Part shown: one piece after another, positions 1-8,586 of the stretch
Layout of the letters: each line of letters starts with the position of its first letter
Position numbering within the stretch: position 1 is the stretch's first letter
Made by a program: the position numbers and the translations under genes
Notes under the pieces: generated by a model
Told to the model about the DNA's origin: nothing
What the model saw: only the letters and a program-made list of their open reading frames with translations
Databases searched by the model: none
Assembly: GCA_026196955.1 (NCBI GenBank)
Contig: JAPHTO010000031.1
Coordinates: 82,459 to 146,458, forward strand
Direction of reading: 5' to 3'
Source of the DNA: Colwellia sp.
GTDB lineage: Bacteria > Pseudomonadota > Gammaproteobacteria > Enterobacterales > Alteromonadaceae
DNA: 64,000 nt

Positions 1-1131
1 TGGAAAGATGACATCAATATTTTGCTTTTTAATGGTGGCAAGGATTTCACGTAAGCAGGCAACGCCATACTCTGCAGGCACCGAATACTCCATTTCGTTA
101 AATTGAATGTCCCGTAAATTACCAAATACTTCATAGTTTTTACCGGTACGCACTTCTTTTTCTACTCTACTCGCGCCTGCATTAACGATAAAGCTACGTA
201 AAAATGGTACTGCATCAACCACTTTGGATAAGGTTCTAAAAGTTTCATAGGCATCACCATTATTAACTTTCTGCTCTAGTAGCTCAGTTTCTTTTACTTT
301 ATCTAAAGTAATACCCAAAATATAATCCGCATGCGGTAATGCATAAAATTCAAAATGGCGATGTTGATCGCGCAGTTTTTCCATATTAGCCAAACCTTCT
401 TCAAGGCCTAGCATCCAACTAGTTTCTTTTAAGTAATATTTATCTTCAGCTTCAATACGAATATTTGTGACTGCGCCTAATGCCCCTATATTTGTGCGAG
501 CGGCATTAAATAACTCGGTATTCTCATCGGCACTACAATTAACCTCTTCTCCTAAACCATTAACCAAAGTCATTTGTTTAACTGTAGTCGACATCGAGCC
601 AAAATTAATGCCCGTGCCATGAGTAGAAGTGGCAATTGCACCAGCAAAAGTTTGAGTATTTATATCTGGCATATTTTGCAAACTTAGACCATGTTGCCAT
701 AGTTCTGCACCCGCCGCCGCTAATACAGTATTTGCGGCAACATCAAACTGCTTAGTTTTGACATCAACATTACTAATGCCATTAAAGTACGCTAGCGACA
801 TTAAAGACTCATTAGTAGGCACTAAAGCTGAAAAACTATGCCCAGAGCCAACTAAACGAATACGCTGTTTAGTTTGCTTAACCATAGCAATCAAGTCATC
901 ACTATTTTTCGGCACTAATAGTTCGTTATGTTCGCAAGACTGATTGCCAGACCAATTACGCCAAGGTTGCACACGTTTGCCATCTTTACCAATTGCACCT
1001 TCAAGCTTGGGTAGTATAAATTCAGGTTTGTTGTCACTACAAGCTGATAACCCCAGTGTGCTGGTAGCCCCCACCGCCACTGCTGTTTTTAATAGTGAAC
1101 GTCGATTCAGGTTAATTCGTTCAAACTGCAT
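1..1131 (-). CDS. Tat-exported FAD-linked oxidase, aldonolactone/alditol oxidase family (3' end off window)
   Basis: The gene is open from an ATG at 1131 to the left edge, 377 codons without a stop. The N-terminus has a twin-arginine motif (NRRSLLK, residues 9-15), a hydrophobic stretch and a lipobox ending LSAC (Cys31), so it is probably a Tat-exported lipoprotein. GSGHSFS (95-101) contains the His (98) that carries FAD covalently in VAO/ALO-type oxidases, and STHGTG is another conserved FAD-domain motif. Such enzymes oxidise sugar alcohols or aldonolactones with O2; the substrate here cannot be told. A sigma70-like promoter lies just upstream. The family call is firm, the reaction is inferred. 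Confidence 0.85.
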   Translation of the reverse strand, partial: MQFERINLNRRSLLKTAVAVGATSTLGLSACSDNKPEFILPKLEGAIGKDGKRVQPWRNWSGNQSCEHNELLVPKNSDDLIAMVKQTKQRIRLVGSGHSFSALVPTNESLMSLAYFNGISNVDVKTKQFDVAANTVLAAAGAELWQHGLSLQNMPDINTQTFAGAIATSTHGTGINFGSMSTTVKQMTLVNGLGEEVNCSADENTELFNAARTNIGALGAVTNIRIEAEDKYYLKETSWMLGLEEGLANMEKLRDQHRHFEFYALPHADYILGITLDKVKETELLEQKVNNGDAYETFRTLSKVVDAVPFLRSFIVNAGASRVEKEVRTGKNYEVFGNLRDIQFNEMEYSVPAEYGVACLREILATIKKQNIDVIFP

Positions 1132-1176
1132 AAATGAAATACTCCCAAGTAGAAAAAGATAGTTTATATGTAACAT

Positions 1177-1205
1177 ACTATATACGGTTTCGTACGGTCG
1201 TACAA
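1177..1205 (-). promoter_or_regulatory. Sigma70-like promoter with overlapping palindrome for the FAD oxidase
   Basis: On the minus strand, TTGTAC (1205-1200) and TATAGT (1182-1177) are separated by 17 bp. The palindrome GTACG-gt-CGTAC (1192-1203) overlaps the -35 box and spacer, which is a usual place for a repressor operator. The distance to the ATG at 1131 leaves a leader of roughly 40 nt. This is seen by eye; no transcription data support it. Confidence 0.5.
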
Positions 1206-1285
1206 TCTAGGTTTGTATTTTATTTAGAGCGCCTTTAATATTCATTGATGAAGCATGTATGGAAGAAAAATGATGCGACATAAAA

Positions 1286-1310
1286 TCTGTGGCGCAATGT
1301 ACGCCACAGA
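1286..1310 (-). terminator. Possible stem-loop (weak terminator)
   Basis: TCTGTGGCG and CGCCACAGA form a perfect 9-bp stem with a 7-nt loop. Read on the minus strand it is followed by ATTTTAT, a weak U-tract. It lies downstream of the stronger terminator at 1354-1388 and may be a second stop or simply an RNA hairpin. Confidence 0.35.
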
Positions 1311-1353
1311 AGTGACGTTTATCAAGGGCGCCATTTACCTACAAATCACAAAG

Positions 1354-1388
1354 AAAAAAGCCTTAACTATTCTAAAATAGTTAAGGCT
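1354..1388 (-). terminator. Rho-independent terminator of the 45-residue peptide gene
   Basis: AGCCTTAACTATT (1359-1371) and AATAGTTAAGGCT (1376-1388) form a perfect 13-bp stem with a 4-nt loop. On the minus strand it is followed by a run of T (the A-run at 1354-1359). It sits about 90 nt downstream of the small gene at 1481-1618, in the correct orientation. Confidence 0.8.
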
Positions 1389-1480
1389 TGAATTTCCATT
1401 CTGCGATAAAGCATACTCTGTAGTAAGGTAGTTTTCTTTTTCAAGCGTACGGTGCTCAAAAGACACTACAAATCTATCGT

Positions 1481-1618
1481 TTATTTTTCTGATTGTGCTG
1501 TTTTTACTTCCATGTCATCAGCTACTGAGGTATTACTCAATATTGCTGAAACGGCCATTACCAATACGGCAAGAATAACCGTTGTCAGCTTTAATCCTCT
1601 TGAGGATGACTTGCTCAT
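1481..1618 (-). CDS. Small exported or membrane peptide, 45 residues, unknown function
   Basis: ATG at 1618 to TAA at 1481 encodes 45 residues. The peptide begins MSKSSSRGLK, then has a hydrophobic segment (LTTVILAVLVMAVSAIL, about 11-27), then a polar charged tail ending KTAQSEK. This looks like a signal peptide or a single membrane anchor with an exported tail. AAGG lies 6-7 nt before the ATG, and a strong minus-strand terminator follows at 1354-1388, so the gene appears to be an independent unit. A longer plus-strand reading frame over the same bases starts without a good ribosome site and is probably not real. I do not recognise a family. Confidence 0.6.
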   Translation of the reverse strand: MSKSSSRGLKLTTVILAVLVMAVSAILSNTSVADDMEVKTAQSEK

Positions 1619-1790
1619 TATTTACCTTATTTTTAATATGGTTGCGTATATATACTAACCCCCTAAAACTTTTCTAGCGTGACGACGCTTGATACGAAAA
1701 GGTTTATTGGGCAAAAGTACAACCTGATTAAAAAGTAAACTATTTTAATTTGTAATACAAGTAAAAACTTAAGGAAATTAAATAATTACT

Positions 1791-4106
1791 TTAAATCGTC
1801 TCGTCATCACCAAAAAGGTGTGCTTGGTACGCCTGCTGCTGCTCATTTGTCGCTTGAACAACTTTAATCACGGCAGTTAAAATCATTTCGCCTGAGTGAG
1901 TAACACCAAGACTTAAATCTCCTTCCATTAACTGACAAATTTCTTTCACCATGGTCATTTGAGTACTGTATTGTCCTATCTCTTTTGACATATAGTCTGT
2001 GCATGGCGCTTTAACCGCTATATTTTCCTCATCATGACCGGTAAATACAAAGAATAGTGTCGCCGTATTAAATTGATGGCTATGAGATTTAACGGTTAGT
2101 CGTATCTTTTTCATATTAAAAAACGCATAAATATCTGTGCATAAGGGGATCAAAAATTGCTGAATCCTCAATTCATCACCAGTTATAAAATGAGGAACTG
2201 ATGAATCAATCAACATGGTCAACGCTCTACCTTTAGCCGTATTTTGATTTTGGACTTTAAGCATTTCATCAATTCGCATTAAAAACCCATGAAAGTCGAA
2301 TATTTCAGATTGTAAAAGTAAATTTCCTGATTCAATTTTTGATAGATCAACGATCATATCAAGTAACTGCCCCATGTTTTTTTGCGCTAAATCTATGTTG
2401 GTAATTATGGCTTTCTGCTGCTGCTGTTCGGTTTTCCTCAATTGCTCAATGAAAAGGGCAATAGCCTGTAATGGCGTTTGTAGCTCTTTATTTAAGGTTT
2501 TTAAAAATGCTGTTTTAGCAACGCTTTCTTGCTCTGATTGATCCTTTGCAATAATCAATTCTTGCGTCTTTCTAATCACTTGAGTACTCAATTCACTTGA
2601 GTAAGCAGCCATCATTAAAATAAGTGATTGAAACAATACACCGCCAAATGTCACACCAAAAAGTATTCCCCATGCTTGCCAGTTTTTTTGCTGCATTTGC
2701 CAAGGATGCTGCTCAAATAAACTTACACGCCATTGTCGGGAGTTTACATTCAAATAAAATTGCTCTACATAACGATTAGTTTCCAATAGCTGTTTGCCAA
2801 ATAAAATATAGGGTTCAACAGAGCTAATATCCTCAATAAATAAACCAATATCATTCGTTGAAAGCTCTGCTATTCGTGTAAAGAAACCTTCAAACTGCAC
2901 AACCGCAACGACAAAACCTAGTAAGCTGTCTTGTTTAGTGATTAAAGGAGCATTTGATAACTTACCTGCGGCATGGACAGATAAAATAAAAAGAATGCCT
3001 GGGTTACTATGATCATCCTGAATTAAATTTATTGGCGCACTAGCAATGGCCTTATCACTATTAATAACCTTGGTCATCGAAATCACTTCAGCAGGGTTGG
3101 TCAGCACATCTAAACCGAGAATGATTTGATTACTTAAACTTGGGTAAACGTAACGTATAGGTGCATAAACATCCCGCTGCTTTGCTACTTGCATTTTGCC
3201 AGCGAGATCTCGCTCCATAATGCGCATTGCTTGCTTTTCATAGCTAGCCCTTTGAGCATGCTGAACAATGGGTGCCCATTCTAATACCCTAATAGAGGAG
3301 TTTTCATGAGAATTGTGTTCGGTAAAAAGCTTAAACTCTGACGACGTCACATGCTCACTTGCCTTGATAAAAGCGGATAAGCTATTAAGTTCATCCACCA
3401 CCAAGGCAACTTCCTGTCTGATAGATTGTCCTATATCACTTTTCGCTTGTTCAAACATATCATGGCGATTATGTAACTGCGCATTTTGAGAAATCTTAAA
3501 TAACAAACCAATTGCTACAAACGCGAGAGATGAGGCAAAGATAATAAAAAAACGTTTTGAAGAGGTTAACTGTTGCTGGCGTTGAGTTAAAAGTAATAGC
3601 GGCGTGAAAAAGATGGCGAACAACACACTACCAGACCAGCTACTCATAAAGGTATAAAATAAGTTTCCGCCCAATGCCTTATTGTCCAACATAGTAATGA
3701 CAATAATGGCACTCGCAGAAACGATTGCCGTTAAAGGACCCACTTTAACGAGAAAAGTCAGTAGTTCTTTCCTTGATTTAAGCCAATTCTGTTGGTTCAC
3801 TTGTGCTAATGTTATCTGCTTTGCCCAATAACTTTGCAACATAGTCGCTAGAACAGTAATGATAATCATCGCTAAATTAATATCTAACTTCATAAACCAA
3901 AATAAGAAGCTAGAAAATGCAATAACAGCGACTGACATAACCAACAAAATATTGGTTCCCATAAAAATAACTAAGGCCGTGGTTACTCCTGCTACTGGTC
4001 CTATAAAGCTGATAAAAGAAAAAGGCACAAAAAAAAGTACCGTGCTTACACAAACGATAAGGTATAAAACAAAAGCGAGGCTAAAATTTTTAAATTTTAA
4101 GGACAT
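1791..4106 (-). CDS. MASE1/CHASE-domain sensor with degenerate histidine-kinase core
   Basis: The 771-residue protein has about seven membrane segments at the N-terminus (MASE1-like, 8-205), a periplasmic CHASE-like domain (about 215-470; LEWAPIV and APIRYVYP are typical), another membrane helix (476-500), a coiled linker and a HisKA/HATPase-like region (530-750). The H-box reads FLKTLNKELQTPL, so the phospho-acceptor His is Lys540. The N-box has no paired Asn (QQFLIPLCTDIYAFF) and no DxGxG G1 box is seen. It therefore probably cannot phosphorylate and may act as a sensor adaptor or decoy for another kinase. It is a lone gene with no response regulator alongside. Confidence 0.8.
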   Translation of the reverse strand: MSLKFKNFSLAFVLYLIVCVSTVLFFVPFSFISFIGPVAGVTTALVIFMGTNILLVMSVAVIAFSSFLFWFMKLDINLAMIIITVLATMLQSYWAKQITLAQVNQQNWLKSRKELLTFLVKVGPLTAIVSASAIIVITMLDNKALGGNLFYTFMSSWSGSVLFAIFFTPLLLLTQRQQQLTSSKRFFIIFASSLAFVAIGLLFKISQNAQLHNRHDMFEQAKSDIGQSIRQEVALVVDELNSLSAFIKASEHVTSSEFKLFTEHNSHENSSIRVLEWAPIVQHAQRASYEKQAMRIMERDLAGKMQVAKQRDVYAPIRYVYPSLSNQIILGLDVLTNPAEVISMTKVINSDKAIASAPINLIQDDHSNPGILFILSVHAAGKLSNAPLITKQDSLLGFVVAVVQFEGFFTRIAELSTNDIGLFIEDISSVEPYILFGKQLLETNRYVEQFYLNVNSRQWRVSLFEQHPWQMQQKNWQAWGILFGVTFGGVLFQSLILMMAAYSSELSTQVIRKTQELIIAKDQSEQESVAKTAFLKTLNKELQTPLQAIALFIEQLRKTEQQQQKAIITNIDLAQKNMGQLLDMIVDLSKIESGNLLLQSEIFDFHGFLMRIDEMLKVQNQNTAKGRALTMLIDSSVPHFITGDELRIQQFLIPLCTDIYAFFNMKKIRLTVKSHSHQFNTATLFFVFTGHDEENIAVKAPCTDYMSKEIGQYSTQMTMVKEICQLMEGDLSLGVTHSGEMILTAVIKVVQATNEQQQAYQAHLFGDDETI

Positions 4107-4340
4107 TATTTTTATAATTAATCAATGAATTAAAGAGTTTTCGATTAAAGAATACTAGCACTATTTTTTATACTTCCCCAAGTACTCCAACTGACCTTTT
4201 TAAGGAATATGCGACTTAGCAGCACAGAAGAGCAAAAAAATATAACAAATAGTGTAATTAAATTTGCGATCGCCCCTTGGGTAAGGGAAAATACGCGCAA
4301 TTAATGTATACCTTTCAAAATCAATAGATCTGGAGCCAAT

Positions 4341-6329
4341 ATGTCGTCGCGTCAAGAACTAGCCAATGCAATTCGCGTTTTAAGCATGGATGCCGTGCAA
4401 AAAGCAAAATCAGGACACCCTGGAGCCCCAATGGGCATGGCGGATATCGCCGAAGTATTATGGCGTGACTTTTTAAAGCACAACCCAAGTGATCCAAACT
4501 GGGTAGATCGCGATCGATTTATCTTGTCAAACGGCCATGGTTCAATGCTAATTTATTCATTATTGCATTTATCTGGCTATGACTTATCTATTGATGATCT
4601 GAAAAACTTCCGTCAATTACATTCTAAAACGCCTGGTCACCCTGAATATGGTTACACTCCAGGTGTTGAAACAACGACTGGCCCGCTTGGCGCAGGTATT
4701 TCTAATGCCGTCGGTATGGCTATTGCTGAAAAAACTTTAGCAGCACAATTTAACCGTGAAGATCACGATATTGTTGATCACTTCACCTATTGCTTCCTAG
4801 GCGATGGTTGTTTAATGGAAGGTATCTCTCATGAGGCTTGTTCATTAGCGGGTACTTTAGGTTTAGGCAAATTAATTGCTTTTTGGGATGATAATGGCAT
4901 CTCTATAGATGGTCATGTTGAAGGCTGGTTTACCGACAACACGCCTGCCCGTTTTGAATCGTACGGTTGGCACGTAATTAGTGTTGATGGACATGATACT
5001 CAAGCGATTGCCGCAGCTATTGTTGAAGCAAAATCTGTCACTGACAAGCCAAGCATCATTTGTTGTAAAACCATTATTGGTTTTGGCTCACCGAATAAAT
5101 CAGGCACTCACGATTGTCATGGCGCACCATTAGGTGATGCCGAAGTTCAAGCAACACGTGAATTTTTAAACTGGTCACACGCACCGTTTGAAGTACCAGA
5201 GAATGTTTATGCTCAATGGGATCAAAACGAAAAAGGTAATGCAAGCCAAATTAGCTGGAACGAAAAATTCAGTGCTTATCAAGCAGCACACCCTGAGCTT
5301 GCCGCAGAATATGAACGCCGCGTAATTAAAGGTGAATTACCACAAGACTTCGAAGAAAAAGCGAATGCTTTCATTCAAGAATGTCATGAGAGCAGTGAAA
5401 ATATCGCCTCGCGTAAAGCATCGCAAAATGCCATTGAAGCCTTTGGTAAAGTATTACCTGAAATGCTAGGTGGCTCTGCCGATTTAGCCGGCTCAAACTT
5501 AACATTGTGGTCAGGCTCAAAGGGGATTGAAACAGATCCAGCAGGTAACTACATTTTCTACGGCGTACGTGAATTTGGTATGAGCGGCATCATGAATGGT
5601 GTTTCACTACACGGTGGTTTCATTAACTATGGCGCTACCTTCATGATGTTTATGGAATATGCACGTAATGCTGTACGCATGTCAGCATTGATGGGCATTC
5701 AAAATATTTTTGTCTATACGCATGACTCTATCGGTCAAGGTGAAGACGGTCCAACGCACCAACCTATAGAGCAATTGACTAATTTACGTACCACGCCGAA
5801 CTTAACAACTTGGCGCCCTTGTGACGCAACAGAGTCCGCTGTTGCTTGGAAAGCTGCCGTACAAAACCAGAAAGCACCTTCAGCATTGATATTCTCACGC
5901 CAAGGTTTGCCCGCGATGACTCGTAGCCAAGCACAAGTAGCTGAAATAGCTAAAGGCGGCTACATCATACAAGATTGTGATGGCACGCCTGAGGTTATTT
6001 TAATCGCCACAGGCTCTGAAGTTGCACTCGCTGTTGAATCTGCTAACGCATTAACCGAACAAGGTAAAGCAGTTCGCGTAGTATCTATGCCATCAACCAA
6101 TGTCTTTGATGCACAAAGTAGTGAATACAAAGAATCTGTGTTGCCAACAAATGTTACTAAGCGTGTCGCTATTGAAGCTGCACATGTTGATTTTTGGGCG
6201 AAATATGTTGGCCTAAATGGTGCAGTTGTTGGTATGACAACCTTTGGTGAATCAGCGCCTGGTAATGTTTTACTTGAGCACTTTGGCTTCACTGTAGAGA
6301 ACGTTGTAAGTACTGTAAACGCGCTCTAA
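4341..6329 (+). CDS. tkt: Transketolase
   Basis: At 662 residues it has the usual length of bacterial transketolase. It moves two-carbon ketol units between sugar phosphates in the non-oxidative pentose phosphate pathway, using thiamine diphosphate and Mg2+, in the cytosol. Visible marks are [13 protein letters not shown] near the N-terminus, the ThDP motif beginning GDGCLMEG and ending DDNG, and the pyrimidine-domain stretch [21 protein letters not shown] lies a few bases before the ATG. The next gene, epd, is 71 nt downstream on the same strand, joined by a hairpin-bearing spacer, so the pair may be co-transcribed. Confidence 0.97.
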   Translation: MSSRQELANAIRVLSMDAVQKAKSGHPGAPMGMADIAEVLWRDFLKHNPSDPNWVDRDRFILSNGHGSMLIYSLLHLSGYDLSIDDLKNFRQLHSKTPGHPEYGYTPGVETTTGPLGAGISNAVGMAIAEKTLAAQFNREDHDIVDHFTYCFLGDGCLMEGISHEACSLAGTLGLGKLIAFWDDNGISIDGHVEGWFTDNTPARFESYGWHVISVDGHDTQAIAAAIVEAKSVTDKPSIICCKTIIGFGSPNKSGTHDCHGAPLGDAEVQATREFLNWSHAPFEVPENVYAQWDQNEKGNASQISWNEKFSAYQAAHPELAAEYERRVIKGELPQDFEEKANAFIQECHESSENIASRKASQNAIEAFGKVLPEMLGGSADLAGSNLTLWSGSKGIETDPAGNYIFYGVREFGMSGIMNGVSLHGGFINYGATFMMFMEYARNAVRMSALMGIQNIFVYTHDSIGQGEDGPTHQPIEQLTNLRTTPNLTTWRPCDATESAVAWKAAVQNQKAPSALIFSRQGLPAMTRSQAQVAEIAKGGYIIQDCDGTPEVILIATGSEVALAVESANALTEQGKAVRVVSMPSTNVFDAQSSEYKESVLPTNVTKRVAIEAAHVDFWAKYVGLNGAVVGMTTFGESAPGNVLLEHFGFTVENVVSTVNAL

Positions 6330-6338
6330 AACAGAGAA

Positions 6339-6363
6339 GGTGAGCAATAAGTTATTGCTCACC
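6339..6363 (+). terminator. Intercistronic hairpin between tkt and epd
   Basis: GGTGAGCAAT and ATTGCTCACC form a perfect 10-bp stem with a 5-nt loop. No T-run follows; a second small stem (CTAC/GTAG) comes next. It is therefore more likely an attenuating or mRNA-stabilising hairpin than a full terminator, and could make epd expression lower than tkt. Confidence 0.45.
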
Positions 6364-6400
6364 CTACTCATTGTAGGAAGGGATTTATCCCTGATTTTTT

Positions 6401-7423
6401 ATGATAAATATAGCCATAAACGGCTTTGGTCGTATCGGACGTAGTATTGTTAGAGCGATTTATGAGAATAATAAATCTAACGTATTTAACTTAGTTGCCA
6501 TTAACGATCTTGCGCCGGCAAGTGGTATTGCTCACCTGTTAAAATACGACAGTACTCATGGTCGTTTTGCTTATCCAGTTGAAATACAAGATGATAATTT
6601 ATTGATCAACCAAGATAAGGTTGCATTATCTCACTTTGATAATTTATCTTCGCTGCCTTGGAAAAAGCATCAAGTAGATATAGTACTTGATTGTACGGGC
6701 GTTTATGGTAGCAAAGCCGATGGCTTAGCCCATATAAAACAAGGCGCTAAAAAGGTATTATTTTCTCATCCTGCAAGCCATGATGTTGACGCCACTATTA
6801 TTTACGGCATTAATCATCAACACCTTAGCAGTGATGATCGTATTGTCTCTAATGGCTCTTGCACTACAAACTGTATTGTACCTGTCATTAAAGTACTGGA
6901 TGACGCTTTTGGCATTGAAAGTGGCACCATAACAACTATTCATTCATCAATGCATGATCAACAAGTGATTGATGCATACCACCCTGATCTACGTCGTTCA
7001 CGCGCGGCTAGTCAATCAATTATTCCAGTAGATACCAAGCTAGCCATAGGTATTGAAAGAATTATTCCAAAATTTAAAAGCCGATTTGAAGCCATTGCCG
7101 TACGTGTACCAACGCTTAACGTTACTGCCATGGATTTAAGCATAACCGTTAATCAAGATGTGTCTATTGCTGATATTAATCAGGTGATTAAAGAAATGGC
7201 CGGTAAAGCAATTGCCGACAATGGTTTACAACAGGTTTTATCCTATACTGAAGAGCCGTTAGTATCTGCCGATTTTAATCATGACTCACATTCTTGTATC
7301 GTTGATGGAAACCAAACTCGTGTCAGCCATAAACGCTTAGTGAAAATGCTGGTCTGGTGTGATAATGAATGGGGTTTTGCCAATAGAATGCTAGATACTA
7401 CCGAACAAATGTTCACAATGTAA
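6401..7423 (+). CDS. epd: D-erythrose-4-phosphate dehydrogenase
   Basis: The 340-residue protein is a GAPDH-fold enzyme. The N-terminal NAD-binding motif is [15 protein letters not shown] and the catalytic Cys154 sits in SNGSCTTNC. The segment [20 protein letters not shown] matches Epd rather than glycolytic GAPDH as I know the families. Epd oxidises erythrose 4-phosphate to 4-phosphoerythronate, the first step of the DXP-dependent pyridoxal-phosphate route. This fits its place beside tkt, which makes and uses erythrose 4-phosphate. The pgk and fba genes that often follow epd are absent: a terminator follows directly. Confidence 0.92.
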   Translation: MINIAINGFGRIGRSIVRAIYENNKSNVFNLVAINDLAPASGIAHLLKYDSTHGRFAYPVEIQDDNLLINQDKVALSHFDNLSSLPWKKHQVDIVLDCTGVYGSKADGLAHIKQGAKKVLFSHPASHDVDATIIYGINHQHLSSDDRIVSNGSCTTNCIVPVIKVLDDAFGIESGTITTIHSSMHDQQVIDAYHPDLRRSRAASQSIIPVDTKLAIGIERIIPKFKSRFEAIAVRVPTLNVTAMDLSITVNQDVSIADINQVIKEMAGKAIADNGLQQVLSYTEEPLVSADFNHDSHSCIVDGNQTRVSHKRLVKMLVWCDNEWGFANRMLDTTEQMFTM

Positions 7424-7427
7424 ACCC

Positions 7428-7454
7428 AAAAAAAACCGCTTAAAGCGGTTTTTT
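7428..7454. terminator. Bidirectional terminator between epd and the HDOD gene
   Basis: A-run, ACCGCT, TAA, AGCGGT, T-run: a short GC-rich stem flanked by A and T tracts, so it works on either strand. It lies between convergent genes ending at 7423 (+) and 7481 (-). Confidence 0.85.
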
Positions 7455-7480
7455 TAGTTTTATGATATATAAACTAAAGC

Positions 7481-8323
7481 TTAGTTAAACATAGATTTCA
7501 CATCTGCACACATGGCTTTAAATTCATCACTTTGCATGTAATCTGCCTCAGGTAAAATACCTTTTTTTACGTAACTGTTCAACAATACTTCTTGCGTTGA
7601 TTCATTTTTAAAGATCTTATGATAAATAGCACCTGCTCGAATAAAGTCTAGGTAATGGGCTTCTTTTGGTAATACTGTTAAGTCACTCCAGCTTTCAACC
7701 AATAAAGTTAATTCGTCTGAAAATTCCCAAGCGCGCGTGATAGTACCGCCAATTTTACCAGAAAGCTTAATAATCGCTTGTTGTAAAAAGGTAGGATTAG
7801 CGAACACGTCAGGATGCTGCTCAGCTTCGGTTAAAATAGGCAAAACACCAATATTGTGTACTAACGCAGCTAACGTTAAGGTATCAAGCGTTAAAGCTGA
7901 ATGTTTATTTTCTTTAAGGTATAGGCCCATTAAGCTGATAGCTACTGAGGCAATATCAATGGTTTTTCGCCACGATTTTTTCATGTACATAGCAACAACG
8001 TCATTTTCTGAGACGAAAACTTGCTCAAGTGCCATCGCCGTTGCAATACTTTTAATTTGTCTTAAACCAATGCGTGTTACTGCCTGAGAAACAGTTTCAA
8101 CTTTCACGCTTCGCCCTAATAAAGCACTATTGGCTACTTTAATCATACCAAGAGAAAGCGCGGGATCTTGCGCAACAATATCACTCATATGTCCTAAGTT
8201 AATATCAGGATCATCTGTCGCTTTTCTTACTTTTAACGCGACCTCTGGCAATGTAGGCAACACTAATGCATCTTGCTTTATTTTTTCCATTAAAATCGTA
8301 TATAAGGCATTTTCAGTCGCCAT
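7481..8323 (-). CDS. HDOD domain protein
   Basis: 280 residues, almost entirely one HDOD domain (about 15-215), recognised from LPTLPEVALKVRKATDDPD, IVAQDPALSLGMIKVANSA and VSQAVTRIGLRQIKSIATAMAL. HDOD proteins are thought to be non-catalytic relatives of HD phosphohydrolases used in signalling. Here the HD-type metal ligands are not evident and only an isolated VHNIG remains. No signal peptide or membrane segment is seen, so it is cytosolic. AAGGGG precedes the ATG at 8323. It is a single gene on the minus strand, convergent with epd. The exact role is unknown. Confidence 0.88.
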   Translation of the reverse strand: MATENALYTILMEKIKQDALVLPTLPEVALKVRKATDDPDINLGHMSDIVAQDPALSLGMIKVANSALLGRSVKVETVSQAVTRIGLRQIKSIATAMALEQVFVSENDVVAMYMKKSWRKTIDIASVAISLMGLYLKENKHSALTLDTLTLAALVHNIGVLPILTEAEQHPDVFANPTFLQQAIIKLSGKIGGTITRAWEFSDELTLLVESWSDLTVLPKEAHYLDFIRAGAIYHKIFKNESTQEVLLNSYVKKGILPEADYMQSDEFKAMCADVKSMFN

Positions 8324-8501
8324 AGAATTCCCCTTTTTGTTATTCTATAAAACTTATACTACTGTTTAAAAATAGCACAGTTTTACTTATCTCCAAGCTT
8401 TTTTTACTATTTTTCAACATTGTACAAAAATACATCAACAAGCATTCCTCCCTTACTTTGTTAGCCTCTTACCACTGATTATTTTTTATCGCCTGTTTAG
8501 A

Positions 8502-8530
8502 TTGCCGATAATGGTGGTTTTTCTTATAAT
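8502..8530 (+). promoter_or_regulatory. Sigma70-like promoter for trhP-yfhL
   Basis: TTGCCG (8502-8507) and TATAAT (8525-8530) are separated by exactly 17 bp. The box lies 56 nt before the trhP start codon, giving a leader of about 50 nt. Confidence 0.65.
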
Positions 8531-8586
8531 ACGCGCCCTTATAGTTATTGGCTCAAAATACCGAGCTATTTTAAAAGATTTATTTT

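Noticed and set aside
1452..1658. Plus-strand 68-codon frame over the small peptide gene
   Set aside because: It has no ribosome site, an unlikely protein, and ends in AT-rich spacer. The opposite strand has a better-supported gene with its own terminator.
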